Shown here piece after piece: positions 38,196 through 48,771 of a stretch of DNA of 64,000 bases. Under the pieces are notes generated by a model, which did no database searches, had not been told where the DNA came from, and saw only the letters and a list, made by a program, of their open reading frames with translations. Source of the stretch: Legionella maioricensis (GTDB taxonomy: Bacteria > Pseudomonadota > Gammaproteobacteria > Legionellales > Legionellaceae); NCBI RefSeq assembly GCF_023618015.1, contig NZ_JAJKBJ010000007.1, forward strand, positions 1-64,000, given 5' to 3'. Position 1 is the first letter of the stretch; each line of letters starts with the position of its first letter. Position numbers and translations under genes: made by a program.

Positions 38196-38408
38196 CTACA
38201 CACTAGTTTTAGTTTTTTTAAATTGAATCACATAAGAAGATGTTTTTTCTCCAAGGGCATTTCTTTCTATTCCATATTGAATTGGAGCATGGTTGCATTC
38301 ATACCCAAAGTAATCTCCATACAGCTTGGATTTGAAGGTACTTCCGTTAGAATCCAATTGTAAATATGGGTAAGAGCTATGATTAGGTAATTGAATAATT
38401 TTTAACAT
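38196..38408 (-). CDS. small hypothetical protein
   Basis: 70 residues, no recognised family, no signal peptide or membrane segment. A GGGGA ribosome site lies five bases before the ATG, and a 25-bp palindrome sits just upstream, which supports a real, possibly regulated gene. The C-terminus is basic (KKTKTSV). Its sequence (YPYLQLDSNGSTFKSKLYGD) looks folded rather than random, but nothing more can be said. Confidence 0.5.
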   Translation of the reverse strand: MLKIIQLPNHSSYPYLQLDSNGSTFKSKLYGDYFGYECNHAPIQYGIERNALGEKTSSYVIQFKKTKTSV

Positions 38409-38429
38409 AGGTTCCCCAAAACAATTTTT

Positions 38430-38454
38430 AGTGTGTATTTATATTATACACACT
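38430..38454. promoter_or_regulatory. palindrome upstream of the small hypothetical gene
   Basis: AGTGTGTA (38430-38437) and TACACACT (38447-38454) form an 8-bp inverted repeat around a 9-base AT spacer, 22 bases before the ATG at 38408. The position fits an operator for a repressor or a promoter-proximal site. Confidence 0.4.
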
Positions 38455-38575
38455 TATTATAATAACGACGGAAGTTTACGATTTTGATACTAAATCTACC
38501 CATTCGCTTGCAATTGGTATTGGGGGTTGAGCTGCATATATTCCTATCTATAACCAATGGCACAACCTTAAGGGT

Positions 38576-39134
38576 GGCTTTCCTTCCAATTAGTCTTAAG
38601 TTTTAGTTGAAATTCTATATAATAAATCTGTTTAGGATTCACGCCCGACCGTTCGTGCTGAGGAGGAGCGAGAGCGACGTCTCGAAGCATTCGCGCAAGA
38701 GCAAATCAATGGGGTTAGATCATGTTTTGGATTTATATTCTTGAATGTAATGATAAAAGTTATTATACGGGACATACTGATAACCTAGAGGGACGACTTG
38801 CTCAACATAAAAACAGAATGATCCTTGGCTGTTATACAAGCACAAGATTGCCAATTCAATTGGTGTACTCTCAAGGATTTAATACACGCGAGGAAGCACT
38901 TGCTGCTGAAAAGCAAATAAAAGGATGGAGTCGAAAGAAAAAAGAGGCATTAATTAATGAGGATTGGCAAGCTTTAGTGCATTATGCAAAGCGTAAACGC
39001 TAATCTTGTGTCTATGCTTCGAGACGTCGCTCTCGCTCCTCCTCAGCACGAACGGTTCAGGAATAACTCTCTGAAACATTCTTACAACCCATAGTGTCAA
39101 CTAAAACTTAAGAGCTAATTTGGAAGGAAAAGCT
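38576..39134. mobile_element. putative mobile element: nested inverted repeats around a GIY-YIG gene
   Basis: The outer arms at 38576-38610 and 39097-39134 match in inverted orientation over about 35 bases (core TCTTAAGTTTTAGTTGA) with one mismatch and three small gaps. The inner arms at 38648-38690 and 39014-39056 are 43 bases long and perfectly inverted, beginning ACCGTTCGTGCTGAGGAGG and ending GTCTCGAAGCAT. The only gene inside is the GIY-YIG nuclease. No target duplication was found. The inner arm resembles the widely dispersed TTCGTGCTGAG...TCGAAGCA repeat of many bacteria. Confidence 0.7.
38722..39003 (+). CDS. GIY-YIG nuclease domain protein (YhbQ/UPF0213 type)
   Basis: 93 residues, the whole being one GIY-YIG domain: FWIYILECNDKSYYTGHT contains the two strands, LEGRLAQH the conserved Arg, and EEALAAEKQIKGWSRKKK the Glu-containing helix. 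The family members are small single-domain nucleases of uncertain role. The gene is enclosed by two nested pairs of inverted repeats (38648/39056 and 38576/39134), which makes a nuclease acting on those repeats a reasonable hypothesis. Start preceded by GGGG. Confidence 0.92.
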   Translation: MFWIYILECNDKSYYTGHTDNLEGRLAQHKNRMILGCYTSTRLPIQLVYSQGFNTREEALAAEKQIKGWSRKKKEALINEDWQALVHYAKRKR

Positions 39135-39171
39135 ACGAGACATGAGTCAATACCTTAATGAAATCACTTCA

Positions 39172-40977
39172 TTAAACCAAAACTACCGAGTTTAACAATT
39201 GTTGGGTATAGGGGTGTTCTGGCTGATTAAGAATTTTTTTACAGGTTCCATACTCCACTGCCAAACCGTCTTTCATTACTAATACTTCATCAGCAATATA
39301 GGAAACAACACTCATATTATGGGTGATAAACAAAAAAGAGAGGCCCGTTTCTTGTTGCAGTTCTTTTAATAAATTGAGAATTTGCGCTTGAACAGAGACA
39401 TCCAGAGCACTGGTTGGTTCGTCACAAATTAAGATATCAGGTTCAGTAGCCAAAGCCCTGGCAATACAAATTCGTTGCCTTTGACCTCCTGAAAATTGAT
39501 GAGGGTAGCGATCTAAGCTGGTGCTGGGTAAATTAACCAGATTAATCAGCTGTTTCTGCCTCGCCCTGATAATTGCCCGCTTCATTCCTTGTGCCTGCAT
39601 GCCCTCAGCTATTATTTCTCCTACAGTCATGCGTGGATTCATCGAAGAAAAAGGATCTTGAAAAATAATTTGAACTTTTTTTCTATATTGTCGCAAAGCC
39701 CCCCGCTTAAGAGATAAAACATCCTGATCTCTATAAATTACCTGTCCTCCTGCTACAGGTAATAGGCGTAATAATGCCCGGCTGGCGCTCGTCTTTCCAC
39801 AGCCGGACTCTCCCACCAAAGCTAAAGTTTTCCCTTGCTGCAAGCGAAAAGAAAGCCCATCAACTGCCTTGAAGATGACCTTGTGTCGGCTAAATAGTCC
39901 TTTTTTTTGCTCAAAATGTACTGATAAATCCGTCACTGTAAATATAGTTTCAGCGTGTTCCCGAGCAACATCCCAAACCAGTTTATTTTTTTCCAATTCG
40001 GGTAATTGTTTCAATTCAGGATATAAATGACAACGCAAAATACGATTGTTTATCGGCTGCAATTGCGGTTCTTCGCTAGTGCATCGTTCAAATGCATAAA
40101 TACAACGTGGATGAAAACGACATCCTGATGGTAAGGCATCTAAAGTAGGTACACTACCTGTAATCACCGATAATTTTTCTTCGCGCTTGGCAAAAGACGG
40201 TAAGGAAGCCAGCAATTGTTGAACATAAGGATGGCCAATCTGAGAAAAAAAATCTTCAACTAATGCCTGTTCCACTACTTGTCCTGCATACATCACACAG
40301 ACTCTGTCAGCCATTACCTTTACCACACCCAAATCATGAGTAATGAGTAATAAGCTCATCTGATGAATATGTTGTATTTTTTTCAATAATGCCAATATTT
40401 GTGCCTGAATAGTAACATCCAGAGCAGTAGTCGGTTCATCAGCAATCAAAATATCCGGCTTACATGCTAAAGCCATGGCAATCACCACGCGTTGCTTTTG
40501 TCCGCCAGAAAGCTGATGAGGGTATTGATGAATTTTTATTTGCGGTTGAGGCATTTCCACTTCATTCAAAAGATCTAAAAGTGCCTCTTTAAGTTCGGCT
40601 CCGGTAAACGCATGATGTCTTACCAGAATTTCGCAGATTTGCTCTCCTATAGTCATTACCGGATTTAAAGCAGTCATGGGCTCCTGGAAGATCATTGCCA
40701 GTCTTCGCCCCCTTAATTGCCTCATCATTTGCTCAGGCAAATTTAAAATATCTTCTCCATTAATATTGATTTGGCTATCAATACCATAAACTCCATTTCG
40801 CGGTAACAGACGCATTAAAGCCAGAGAGGTCAAAGACTTCCCACATCCAGACTCTCCTAATAAAACCAGAGTTTCACCAGGATGCAAGTTAAAACTAACT
40901 CTATCTAGAGCAGAAATAATTTTATTAGGACTCTGGAAAGCAACTGATAGTTGATTGATTTCCGCAACATTTTGCAT
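39172..40977 (-). CDS. peptide/nickel-type ABC transporter, fused double ATPase (YejF-like)
   Basis: 601 residues holding two ABC ATPase domains of the OppD and OppF kind in one chain. First half: Walker A GESGCGKS, signature LSGGQKQR, Walker B LIADEPTTALD. It is followed by a Cys-rich OppD-type tail (GCRFHPRCIYAFERC). Second half: GESGCGKTSA, SGGQRQR, CDEPTSALD. This arrangement is known from YejF and GsiA, which drive periplasmic peptide uptake. No permease or binding-protein gene is adjacent, so its partners must be elsewhere. Confidence 0.92.
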   Translation of the reverse strand: MQNVAEINQLSVAFQSPNKIISALDRVSFNLHPGETLVLLGESGCGKSLTSLALMRLLPRNGVYGIDSQININGEDILNLPEQMMRQLRGRRLAMIFQEPMTALNPVMTIGEQICEILVRHHAFTGAELKEALLDLLNEVEMPQPQIKIHQYPHQLSGGQKQRVVIAMALACKPDILIADEPTTALDVTIQAQILALLKKIQHIHQMSLLLITHDLGVVKVMADRVCVMYAGQVVEQALVEDFFSQIGHPYVQQLLASLPSFAKREEKLSVITGSVPTLDALPSGCRFHPRCIYAFERCTSEEPQLQPINNRILRCHLYPELKQLPELEKNKLVWDVAREHAETIFTVTDLSVHFEQKKGLFSRHKVIFKAVDGLSFRLQQGKTLALVGESGCGKTSASRALLRLLPVAGGQVIYRDQDVLSLKRGALRQYRKKVQIIFQDPFSSMNPRMTVGEIIAEGMQAQGMKRAIIRARQKQLINLVNLPSTSLDRYPHQFSGGQRQRICIARALATEPDILICDEPTSALDVSVQAQILNLLKELQQETGLSFLFITHNMSVVSYIADEVLVMKDGLAVEYGTCKKILNQPEHPYTQQLLNSVVLV

Positions 40978-41290
40978 GGTTTAAATCGCCGATTTATTAT
41001 TAGTCCACTCTACCAAGAGAAGGGTTTAACTGGCAACTAAATAGGGCCAGGGAAAAATGTTCTATGTTATTGAGAAGAACCCCATAAGGACAATTACTTT
41101 GATTTGACGTAGTTAGACATAGTTTTATCCTTAAAACCAAGAGGCTGATTAAGTATACTAATTTTTCATTGCCTTTTCTCCAAACCAACCAGGGAGATTG
41201 GTAAATTCCTTTTTTCATTTTTAATCTAATCTACCCTCTTCGACACTTAATTATGTTAAAATGGATCTAGTTTATTATTGAGTGAATACC
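40978..41290. other. intergenic region between divergent genes
   Basis: 313 bases upstream of both the ABC ATPase gene and parE. A 72-codon minus-strand frame (41000-41218) has a hydrophobic patch but no ribosome site or family likeness and is not called. Promoters for both genes are expected here. Confidence 0.4.
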
Positions 41291-43171
41291 ATGTCAGAAA
41301 CTTACAATGCCGAAGCGATTGAAGTCTTAAATGGCCTTGAGCCTGTGCAACGACGTCCTGGTATGTATACCGACACCACCCGCCCTAACCATTTGGCACA
41401 AGAAGTCATCGATAATAGTGTCGATGAAGTACTTGCTGGATTTGCAAGTCATATTCGAGTGACTCTTCATGAAGATGGTTCAATCGAAGTTGAGGATAAC
41501 GGACGAGGTATGCCTGTAGATTTACATCCTCAGTTAGGTTTAAGTGGTGTTGAAGTGATCATGACTCGTCTTCACGCCGGTGGTAAATTTTCTGATAAAA
41601 ATTACAGCTTTTCTGGCGGATTACATGGTGTGGGGGTATCTGTAGTCAACGCCTTATCCGAACGCCTTGATGTAACGATTAAACGTAATGGCATTGTTTA
41701 CCAAATGTCATTTGCCAATGGCGATAAATTATGTGAATTAAATGAAGCTGGTATAGCTAAAAAACGAGAAACAGGAACCACTATTCGTTTCTGGCCTAAT
41801 GCTAAATATTTTGATACCACTAAAATCTCTTTAAAACACCTCACTCATGTATTAAGAGCAAAAGCCGTATTATGCACCGGTTTGTCCATGACCTTTATCA
41901 ATAAGATGACTAACGAGGAAACTCATTGGTGTTATGAACACGGTTTAACGGATTACTTAAGCCAAACCTTGCCCGCTGATTATTTACCAGAAGAACCTTT
42001 TGCTGGTGAATTCAAAAATGATGAGGCCACGGTGGATTGGGCTTTAGTTTGGTCAGAAGCAGCGAACAGCAGCTTAAATGAAAGTTATGTTAACCTGATC
42101 CCTACAGTACAAGGTGGGACTCACGTTAATGGATTGCGTTCTGGTTTATTCGATGCGATGGCTGAATTTTGTGAATTAAGAAACCTCCTGCCCCGTGGAG
42201 TGAAGCTAACCGCCGACGATTTATGGGAACCTTGCCAGTATGTCTTGTCTGTTAAAATGAAAGAACCTCAATTTGCCGGACAAACCAAAGAGCGATTAAG
42301 CTCTCGTCAAACAGCCGCCTTTGTAGGAAACGTGATTAAAGATGCTTTTGCCTTATGGTTAAATCAGCATCGCAATCAAGGTGAAGCAATAGCGGCTTTG
42401 GCAATAGACCGCGCCCAAAAACGTTTAAAACAAGCAAAACAAGTGGCTCGAAAACGAGTCAGTCAAGGACCAGCTCTTCCCGGTAAACTGGCCGATTGCT
42501 TGCAAACAGATCTAAGTCAGGCTGAGTTATTTTTAGTAGAAGGTGATTCTGCAGGCGGTTCCGCGAAACAGGCACGTAATAAAGATTTTCAAGCTATTTT
42601 ACCCTTGCGTGGTAAAATTCTTAACTCCTGGGAGGTGGATTCTACTCAGGTTCTGGCTTCCCAGGAAATTCACGATATTTCAGTCGCTATAGGGGTTGAT
42701 CCGGGATCAGATGATCTGACTGGCCTGCGTTATGGTAAATTATGTATTCTCGCTGATGCAGACTCGGATGGCGCTCATATCGCTACACTAATATGTGCCC
42801 TGTTTTTACGACACTTTAAACCCTTGGTTAAAGCCGGGCATGTTTTTGTCGCCATGCCTCCTTTGTTTAGAATTGATGCTGGAAAAATTGTCCATTATGC
42901 CCTGGATGATGAAGAAAAAAATCGTATTGTTGATCATCTAAACAAAACAGCAAAAGCAAAAGTAAACGTTCAGCGTTTCAAAGGCTTAGGAGAAATGAAT
43001 CCTATCCAATTGCGAGAAACTACCATGGATCCTAATACCCGGCGTTTGGTTCAACTCACTCTTGATGATGAAGAGGGTACTGAGGCAATTATGGATATGA
43101 TGCTTAATAAAAAACGGGCTGGGGATAGAAAACTCTGGTTAGAAACCAAGGGTAATCTGGCAGAAGTGTGA
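41291..43171 (+). CDS. parE: DNA topoisomerase IV subunit B
   Basis: 626-residue ATPase subunit of topoisomerase IV, which decatenates daughter chromosomes with ParC. GHKL ATPase motifs: VIDNSVDEVLAG, VEDNGRGMPV, GLHGVGVSVVNAL. The TOPRIM part has EGDSAGGSAKQARN, ILPLRGKILN and DADSDGAHI; the C-terminal RFKGLGEMNPIQL is present. The ATG at 41291 is preferred over a GTG at 41282. Quinolone-target residues were not evaluated. Confidence 0.97.
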   Translation: MSETYNAEAIEVLNGLEPVQRRPGMYTDTTRPNHLAQEVIDNSVDEVLAGFASHIRVTLHEDGSIEVEDNGRGMPVDLHPQLGLSGVEVIMTRLHAGGKFSDKNYSFSGGLHGVGVSVVNALSERLDVTIKRNGIVYQMSFANGDKLCELNEAGIAKKRETGTTIRFWPNAKYFDTTKISLKHLTHVLRAKAVLCTGLSMTFINKMTNEETHWCYEHGLTDYLSQTLPADYLPEEPFAGEFKNDEATVDWALVWSEAANSSLNESYVNLIPTVQGGTHVNGLRSGLFDAMAEFCELRNLLPRGVKLTADDLWEPCQYVLSVKMKEPQFAGQTKERLSSRQTAAFVGNVIKDAFALWLNQHRNQGEAIAALAIDRAQKRLKQAKQVARKRVSQGPALPGKLADCLQTDLSQAELFLVEGDSAGGSAKQARNKDFQAILPLRGKILNSWEVDSTQVLASQEIHDISVAIGVDPGSDDLTGLRYGKLCILADADSDGAHIATLICALFLRHFKPLVKAGHVFVAMPPLFRIDAGKIVHYALDDEEKNRIVDHLNKTAKAKVNVQRFKGLGEMNPIQLRETTMDPNTRRLVQLTLDDEEGTEAIMDMMLNKKRAGDRKLWLETKGNLAEV

Positions 43172-43223
43172 TTCAAAACTCGCACTCACATAATTAATTG
43201 AGGCGACCAGTTGCCTTATTGTC

Positions 43224-43305
43224 GCCATCTCGAGCGTTAGCAAGGGAGCTCCGCACCAGACACTGCACTACTTCCGGGAGATTCCTCGCTAACGCTCGAG
43301 ATGGC
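43224..43305. repeat. palindromic element related to the CGTCAT family
   Basis: The perfect 18-bp arms GCCATCTCGAGCGTTAGC (43224-43241) and GCTAACGCTCGAGATGGC (43288-43305) enclose a 46-base centre. The right half matches the CTCGCTAATGCTCGAGATGAC end of the array at 4881. It lies between the convergent parE and spermidine-synthase-like genes. Confidence 0.85.
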
Positions 43306-43312
43306 ATTAATA

Positions 43313-45424
43313 TCAATTCAGCTTCAATAACGGCACTATATTCGAATAATCATCCGTCCATAAAAACTGCTTCTTATCATCCGCTGAACGCCACTTATTC
43401 TCTTTTAATTTAAGAATTAAATTTTGATTAGCAGTAAGCACAGCCCATTCAGAGGGAAACTGGCCAAACTTGGCATTTCCCTTATCCAACAGAGACAGTA
43501 CGTTTAGACTTAATAAATGTCCTGCCGCATTAAGAAGTGGCAATAAATCGAGATGTCTGTTACTTAAATTAACCAATATAACTCCATCCGGAGCGATTTT
43601 TTTCTTATAAAGAGTAAACGCCTCTATAGTCATCAGATGTACGGGGACAGAATCTGAATTAAAAGCATCCAGAATTAATAGTTTCTGCGAGCCATCAGCT
43701 ATTTTTGCTAAAGCCAGGCGACCGTCATTTTTAATGATTTCTATATGAGGAGAACAGTCGCGCAGGTAGGTAAATAGTTGCGGATTTTTTGCAATATCAA
43801 TTACTTGCTGGTCAATCTCAATCACATTGACATGATCTGCATTACGAAATTGGCACAACATAGTCCCAATACCCAAACCGATTAGAGTCACTGACATGGA
43901 ATCGAACTCCTGTTCCATCGTTTCAACTACGGTTTTTGTGGCACCATAATAAGATCTAAAAGCATTAATTGGTTTCTTTTCATTAATAAACTGTAACCCA
44001 TGCAGGGTAGATTGACTGACTAATGCACGAGCTTCCTTTTTATCCAGTACCTGCTTCACCCCGTAGAAATTGCGCTCCTGCAATAAGATCTTGTTTTGAT
44101 TAAACATAGGTAAATAAATTAATAAAAATAAAATAAACATCGAAAGAAATAGACTGGATTTATTCTGTTGCACTAAAACGATTAGACTTAAAGCGATGAT
44201 TGCAATCAATTGATGGGTGGATATCCCCTGAATTGTGGGAATAAAATAGTGAGTCACTACCAATGCTAAAATGACTAATGGTAGCCAACCTCCTCGTGTA
44301 GATTTTGTCACTGGCACGACAAGTAAACTTAACAAGATTGCCAAAGGATATTCGTAAACTTGATTAAACAAATGCGGAGCTAAAATTCCGTTAAAAATGC
44401 CAGCCAGTACCCCGCCAATGGCTAAACAAAAATAAAATAAGGTAAGCGATTGAGGTTTAGGCCTTCGCGCAAATAACTGACCATGACAAAGAACAGCTAA
44501 GATAAAAAAGCTTAATAAATTAAACAGCACCAGTTGCCAAGCCTTTACATTCTCCACGCCAATGATAATTCCCAGAATGGTAAATATTAGAAAGAACATG
44601 TAATTTCGAATAACCCATGCCTGGGAAATTAAAGGTTTTGTAGTAAAAGTGACTACAAAAGAAAGTAAATACAGGGCGAGCGGTAAAACCCAAAATAAAG
44701 GGGTAGCAGCTACATCTGTTGTAATATATAAGGTAACGCCTAACATCAAACTGCAAGGAATGAAACTTAAAAAAACCCAATACAGCAACTCCCCCCAATG
44801 CCTTGATTCCTTATCCTTTTCGATGGGCGGTAAAGGCTGGTAACGAGCAATAAATAATATAACCGTCAATAAGCCGATATAGACAAAATAAGTTATGCTC
44901 CAAAGATGAAATTGAATGGTTAAACCCAGAAACCGTTCAATTATCCAAGGGTAAAGAATCAGAGCCAATAAACTACCCAGATTACTGGCTATATATAAAA
45001 AATAAGGATCCGCAGCTCCTTTCCCTTGAGTCTGACTGTAAGCAAATTGTAACAAAGGTGCCGATGCCCCAATAACAAGCAAGGGTAATCCTATTTGAGT
45101 TAATAGACTATACAGAATACCCCATTCAGGTTGAGCATCCATACTCAAGGGGTGAAATAAAAGAGGGAGTGCGATTAAACTTAAAACGACCAATATCATA
45201 TGCACCAAACGCCATACAACAGGTTTATTAAAGAAGCTAAGCAGCCAGACATAACCGTATGAAACCAGCAAAACAAACTGAAAAAAAAGCATACAAACAG
45301 TCCATACAGCTGGAGTGCCTCCATACACAGGAAGCAAGGTTTTTGCCACCATAGGCTGAATACTAAATAAAAGTACTGCACTTAAGAATAAACTGACTGG
45401 AAATAAAAATCGTAGCACAAGCAA
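43313..45424 (-). CDS. membrane-anchored spermidine synthase-like protein (fused MFS/spermidine synthase)
   Basis: 703 residues. The first ~450 hold at least a dozen hydrophobic helices; the last ~200 form a Rossmann-type domain with VTLIGLGIGTMLCQ, VIEIDQQVIDIA, NDGRLALAK and LLILDAFNSDSVP, as in spermidine/spermine synthases. The arrangement is that of the 'fused MFS/spermidine synthase' family, whose substrate is not established. Whether it makes polyamines in this organism is unknown. Convergent with parE. Confidence 0.85.
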   Translation of the reverse strand: MLVLRFLFPVSLFLSAVLLFSIQPMVAKTLLPVYGGTPAVWTVCMLFFQFVLLVSYGYVWLLSFFNKPVVWRLVHMILVVLSLIALPLLFHPLSMDAQPEWGILYSLLTQIGLPLLVIGASAPLLQFAYSQTQGKGAADPYFLYIASNLGSLLALILYPWIIERFLGLTIQFHLWSITYFVYIGLLTVILFIARYQPLPPIEKDKESRHWGELLYWVFLSFIPCSLMLGVTLYITTDVAATPLFWVLPLALYLLSFVVTFTTKPLISQAWVIRNYMFFLIFTILGIIIGVENVKAWQLVLFNLLSFFILAVLCHGQLFARRPKPQSLTLFYFCLAIGGVLAGIFNGILAPHLFNQVYEYPLAILLSLLVVPVTKSTRGGWLPLVILALVVTHYFIPTIQGISTHQLIAIIALSLIVLVQQNKSSLFLSMFILFLLIYLPMFNQNKILLQERNFYGVKQVLDKKEARALVSQSTLHGLQFINEKKPINAFRSYYGATKTVVETMEQEFDSMSVTLIGLGIGTMLCQFRNADHVNVIEIDQQVIDIAKNPQLFTYLRDCSPHIEIIKNDGRLALAKIADGSQKLLILDAFNSDSVPVHLMTIEAFTLYKKKIAPDGVILVNLSNRHLDLLPLLNAAGHLLSLNVLSLLDKGNAKFGQFPSEWAVLTANQNLILKLKENKWRSADDKKQFLWTDDYSNIVPLLKLN

Positions 45425-45810
45425 TCCTTAGCAAAATAATTAAATCAATCAATGAGATATTGAAATTTAAAGGTCCCTCTTCAATAAGCCTGGGGCACGT
45501 CCTTGCGAATGTAGTGAGGAACTCAGAACTGGCTTAACTGCCTGAATTTGGAACTCCTTGCTGCGTTCTGGGTGACGTTTTCTCGAGTTTTTTGATAAGT
45601 ACATCGAGAGCGACTCCTTTCTAATATTAAGAATATTATTAATTGAATCCATCATAGGGAAAGTGCAGAATGGTTACAATAGCTTAGCGTAATCCCCATC
45701 TTTATTTATCCAGAACATTGTCCTATTTTGTTTTAATTGAAGTTAAGACTAAACTTATAGAAACAGTAAGTTGATGATTAGTTAGTCCCAATAAGAAGGA
45801 CTTGAAAATA
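45425..45810. other. intergenic region with one palindromic element
   Basis: Contains the repeat at 45497-45579 and otherwise AT-rich sequence leading to the binding-protein gene. A 62-codon frame over the repeat is an artefact. Confidence 0.5.
45497..45579. repeat. diverged CGTCAT-family palindrome
   Basis: Imperfect arms: the left (ACGTCCTTGCGAATGTAGTG, 45497 on) and the right (GAACTCCTTGCTGCGTTCTG, 45551 on) pair with several mismatches and end in GGTGACGT. A decayed member of the family found at 4881, 11567, 32501 and 43224. Confidence 0.55.
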
Positions 45811-46539
45811 ATGAACATTAAAATCTTATTATTAGCCTTTTGTTTTTTATTCTCTACTTCTGGTTATTCTGATATTAAGATTGGTACCCTTATTTTTAAT
45901 CCGCCATTTATCCTATCTCTTGGTGCCGGATTTGATATGGACTTAACTCGATTGCTTTGTAAGCGTCTGAATGAACAGTGCCATTTTATTCCCATGACTA
46001 TCGATCAGCTCTCTAATGCATTGCACAATGGAGAGATTGATATGGCAATTGGTGGAATCTCTATTTCTCCCACTCAAAAAACTGATTATATTTTTAGTTT
46101 GCCTTACATGCTAAGTAAAGGACAATTTTTGGTCTTATCAGATGGTCCTTACCAATCATTAAATAAGTTACAAGGCAGCACCGTCGGTGTGGTACAAGAC
46201 GATCTTAATGGGGGTGTTTTTTATAATTATTTACAAACTACTTATCACGGACTCTTTAAAATTCAACAATACGCAAATGTATCAGATATATTAAGTGCTT
46301 TGAATTCTAAAGTGATATCAGCAGCCTTCCTTCATCGCTCAGTGGTTAATTACTGGACTCAACAAGATGGAAGCAACTTGCCCCCCCTGGGACCCATTGT
46401 TTTACTTGGAGATGGTATCGCCTTTATGGCCTCGCCTAAGAATAAAGAATTAATTGACCGCATCAATGTTTTATTAAAACAAATGGAGCAAGATAATACG
46501 TACCTCAATTTATATAATACTTATTTTGCCAATGAATGA
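45811..46539 (+). CDS. periplasmic amino-acid-binding protein (PBP2 type, ArtJ-like)
   Basis: 242 residues with a signal peptide (ends SGYS). The mature sequence is a type 2 periplasmic binding fold: IKIGTLIFNPPFI, GFDMDLTRLLCKRL, GEIDMAIGGISISPTQKTDY, and a second lobe with TVGVVQDD. The binding of basic or polar amino acids is typical of the subgroup. The ATG at 45811 is preferred, eight bases after AGAAGGA. No permease or ATPase gene is next to it. Confidence 0.88.
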   Translation: MNIKILLLAFCFLFSTSGYSDIKIGTLIFNPPFILSLGAGFDMDLTRLLCKRLNEQCHFIPMTIDQLSNALHNGEIDMAIGGISISPTQKTDYIFSLPYMLSKGQFLVLSDGPYQSLNKLQGSTVGVVQDDLNGGVFYNYLQTTYHGLFKIQQYANVSDILSALNSKVISAAFLHRSVVNYWTQQDGSNLPPLGPIVLLGDGIAFMASPKNKELIDRINVLLKQMEQDNTYLNLYNTYFANE

Positions 46540-46580
46540 TCTTTCAAATTTAAATAAGATATTTCCCTGATTTAAAATAA

Positions 46581-46604
46581 AAAACCCGCCATGAGGCGGG
46601 TTTT
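46581..46604 (-). terminator. rho-independent terminator of groESL
   Basis: AAAACCCGCC (46581-46590) and GGCGGGTTTT (46595-46604) pair around ATGA. On the minus strand the stem is followed by a T-rich run, 20 bases after the groEL stop. A textbook intrinsic terminator. Confidence 0.92.
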
Positions 46605-46623
46605 CACAGGATAGCAGTGCAGA

Positions 46624-48291
<1,668 letters not shown>

Positions 48292-48296
48292 TTAGA

Positions 48297-48587
48297 TTAC
48301 TTCTCGATTACACCCATGATGTCGTCTTCACGCATCACGACTAATTCTTTACCGTCAACTTTCACTTCGGTACCAGAGTACTTGCCAAACAGTACTACAT
48401 CACCCACTTTAACCGCTAAAGCACGAACATCACCGTTATCTAACACTTTACCAGCGCCAATCGCGATGATCTCACCACGCATGGGTTTTTCAGTAGCGCT
48501 ATCTGGAATAACAATACCACCAGCTGTGGTACGCTCTTCTTCCATACGACGAACAACAACGCGATCGTGTAAAGGACGAATTTTCAT
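48297..48587 (-). CDS. groES: co-chaperonin GroES (HtpA)
   Basis: 96 residues, the usual size. [16 protein letters not shown], the mobile loop with [13 protein letters not shown], and [10 protein letters not shown] are typical. The start at 48587 is chosen for length and the AGGAGA ribosome site; an upstream frame to 48623 is not family-like. Caps the GroEL cylinder. Confidence 0.98.
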   Translation of the reverse strand: MKIRPLHDRVVVRRMEEERTTAGGIVIPDSATEKPMRGEIIAIGAGKVLDNGDVRALAVKVGDVVLFGKYSGTEVKVDGKELVVMREDDIMGVIEK

Positions 48588-48663
48588 ACTTTTATCTCCT
48601 GATTTAATTAAACTCTGAGTCATGAGTATTGCCTACCAAGAGTAAACAATACCGATGCACCTG

Positions 48664-48691
48664 ATATGGGGTCAGGAAGATAACTTTCAAG
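48664..48691 (-). promoter_or_regulatory. sigma-32 (heat-shock) promoter of groESL
   Basis: Read on the minus strand: CTTGAAA (48691-48685), 13 bases, then CCCCATAT (48671-48664), matching the sigma-32 consensus CTTGAAA-N11-16-CCCCATNT. It lies 77 bases before the groES start. No CIRCE (HrcA) inverted repeat was seen. Confidence 0.88.
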
Positions 48692-48771
48692 GGTAAAAAC
48701 AAAAAATATTTTGGTTTTCTTATTACTGGCACTACAATGAAAAATAAACATCTACAGCATCAAGGCTCAGA

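Noticed and set aside
38196-39134. Standard IS element around the GIY-YIG gene
   Set aside because: No transposase and no target duplication; the repeats are nested palindromes, so it was listed as a putative new element instead.
41000-41218. 72-codon frame in the parE upstream region
   Set aside because: Some hydrophobic residues but no ribosome site and no likeness to a family.
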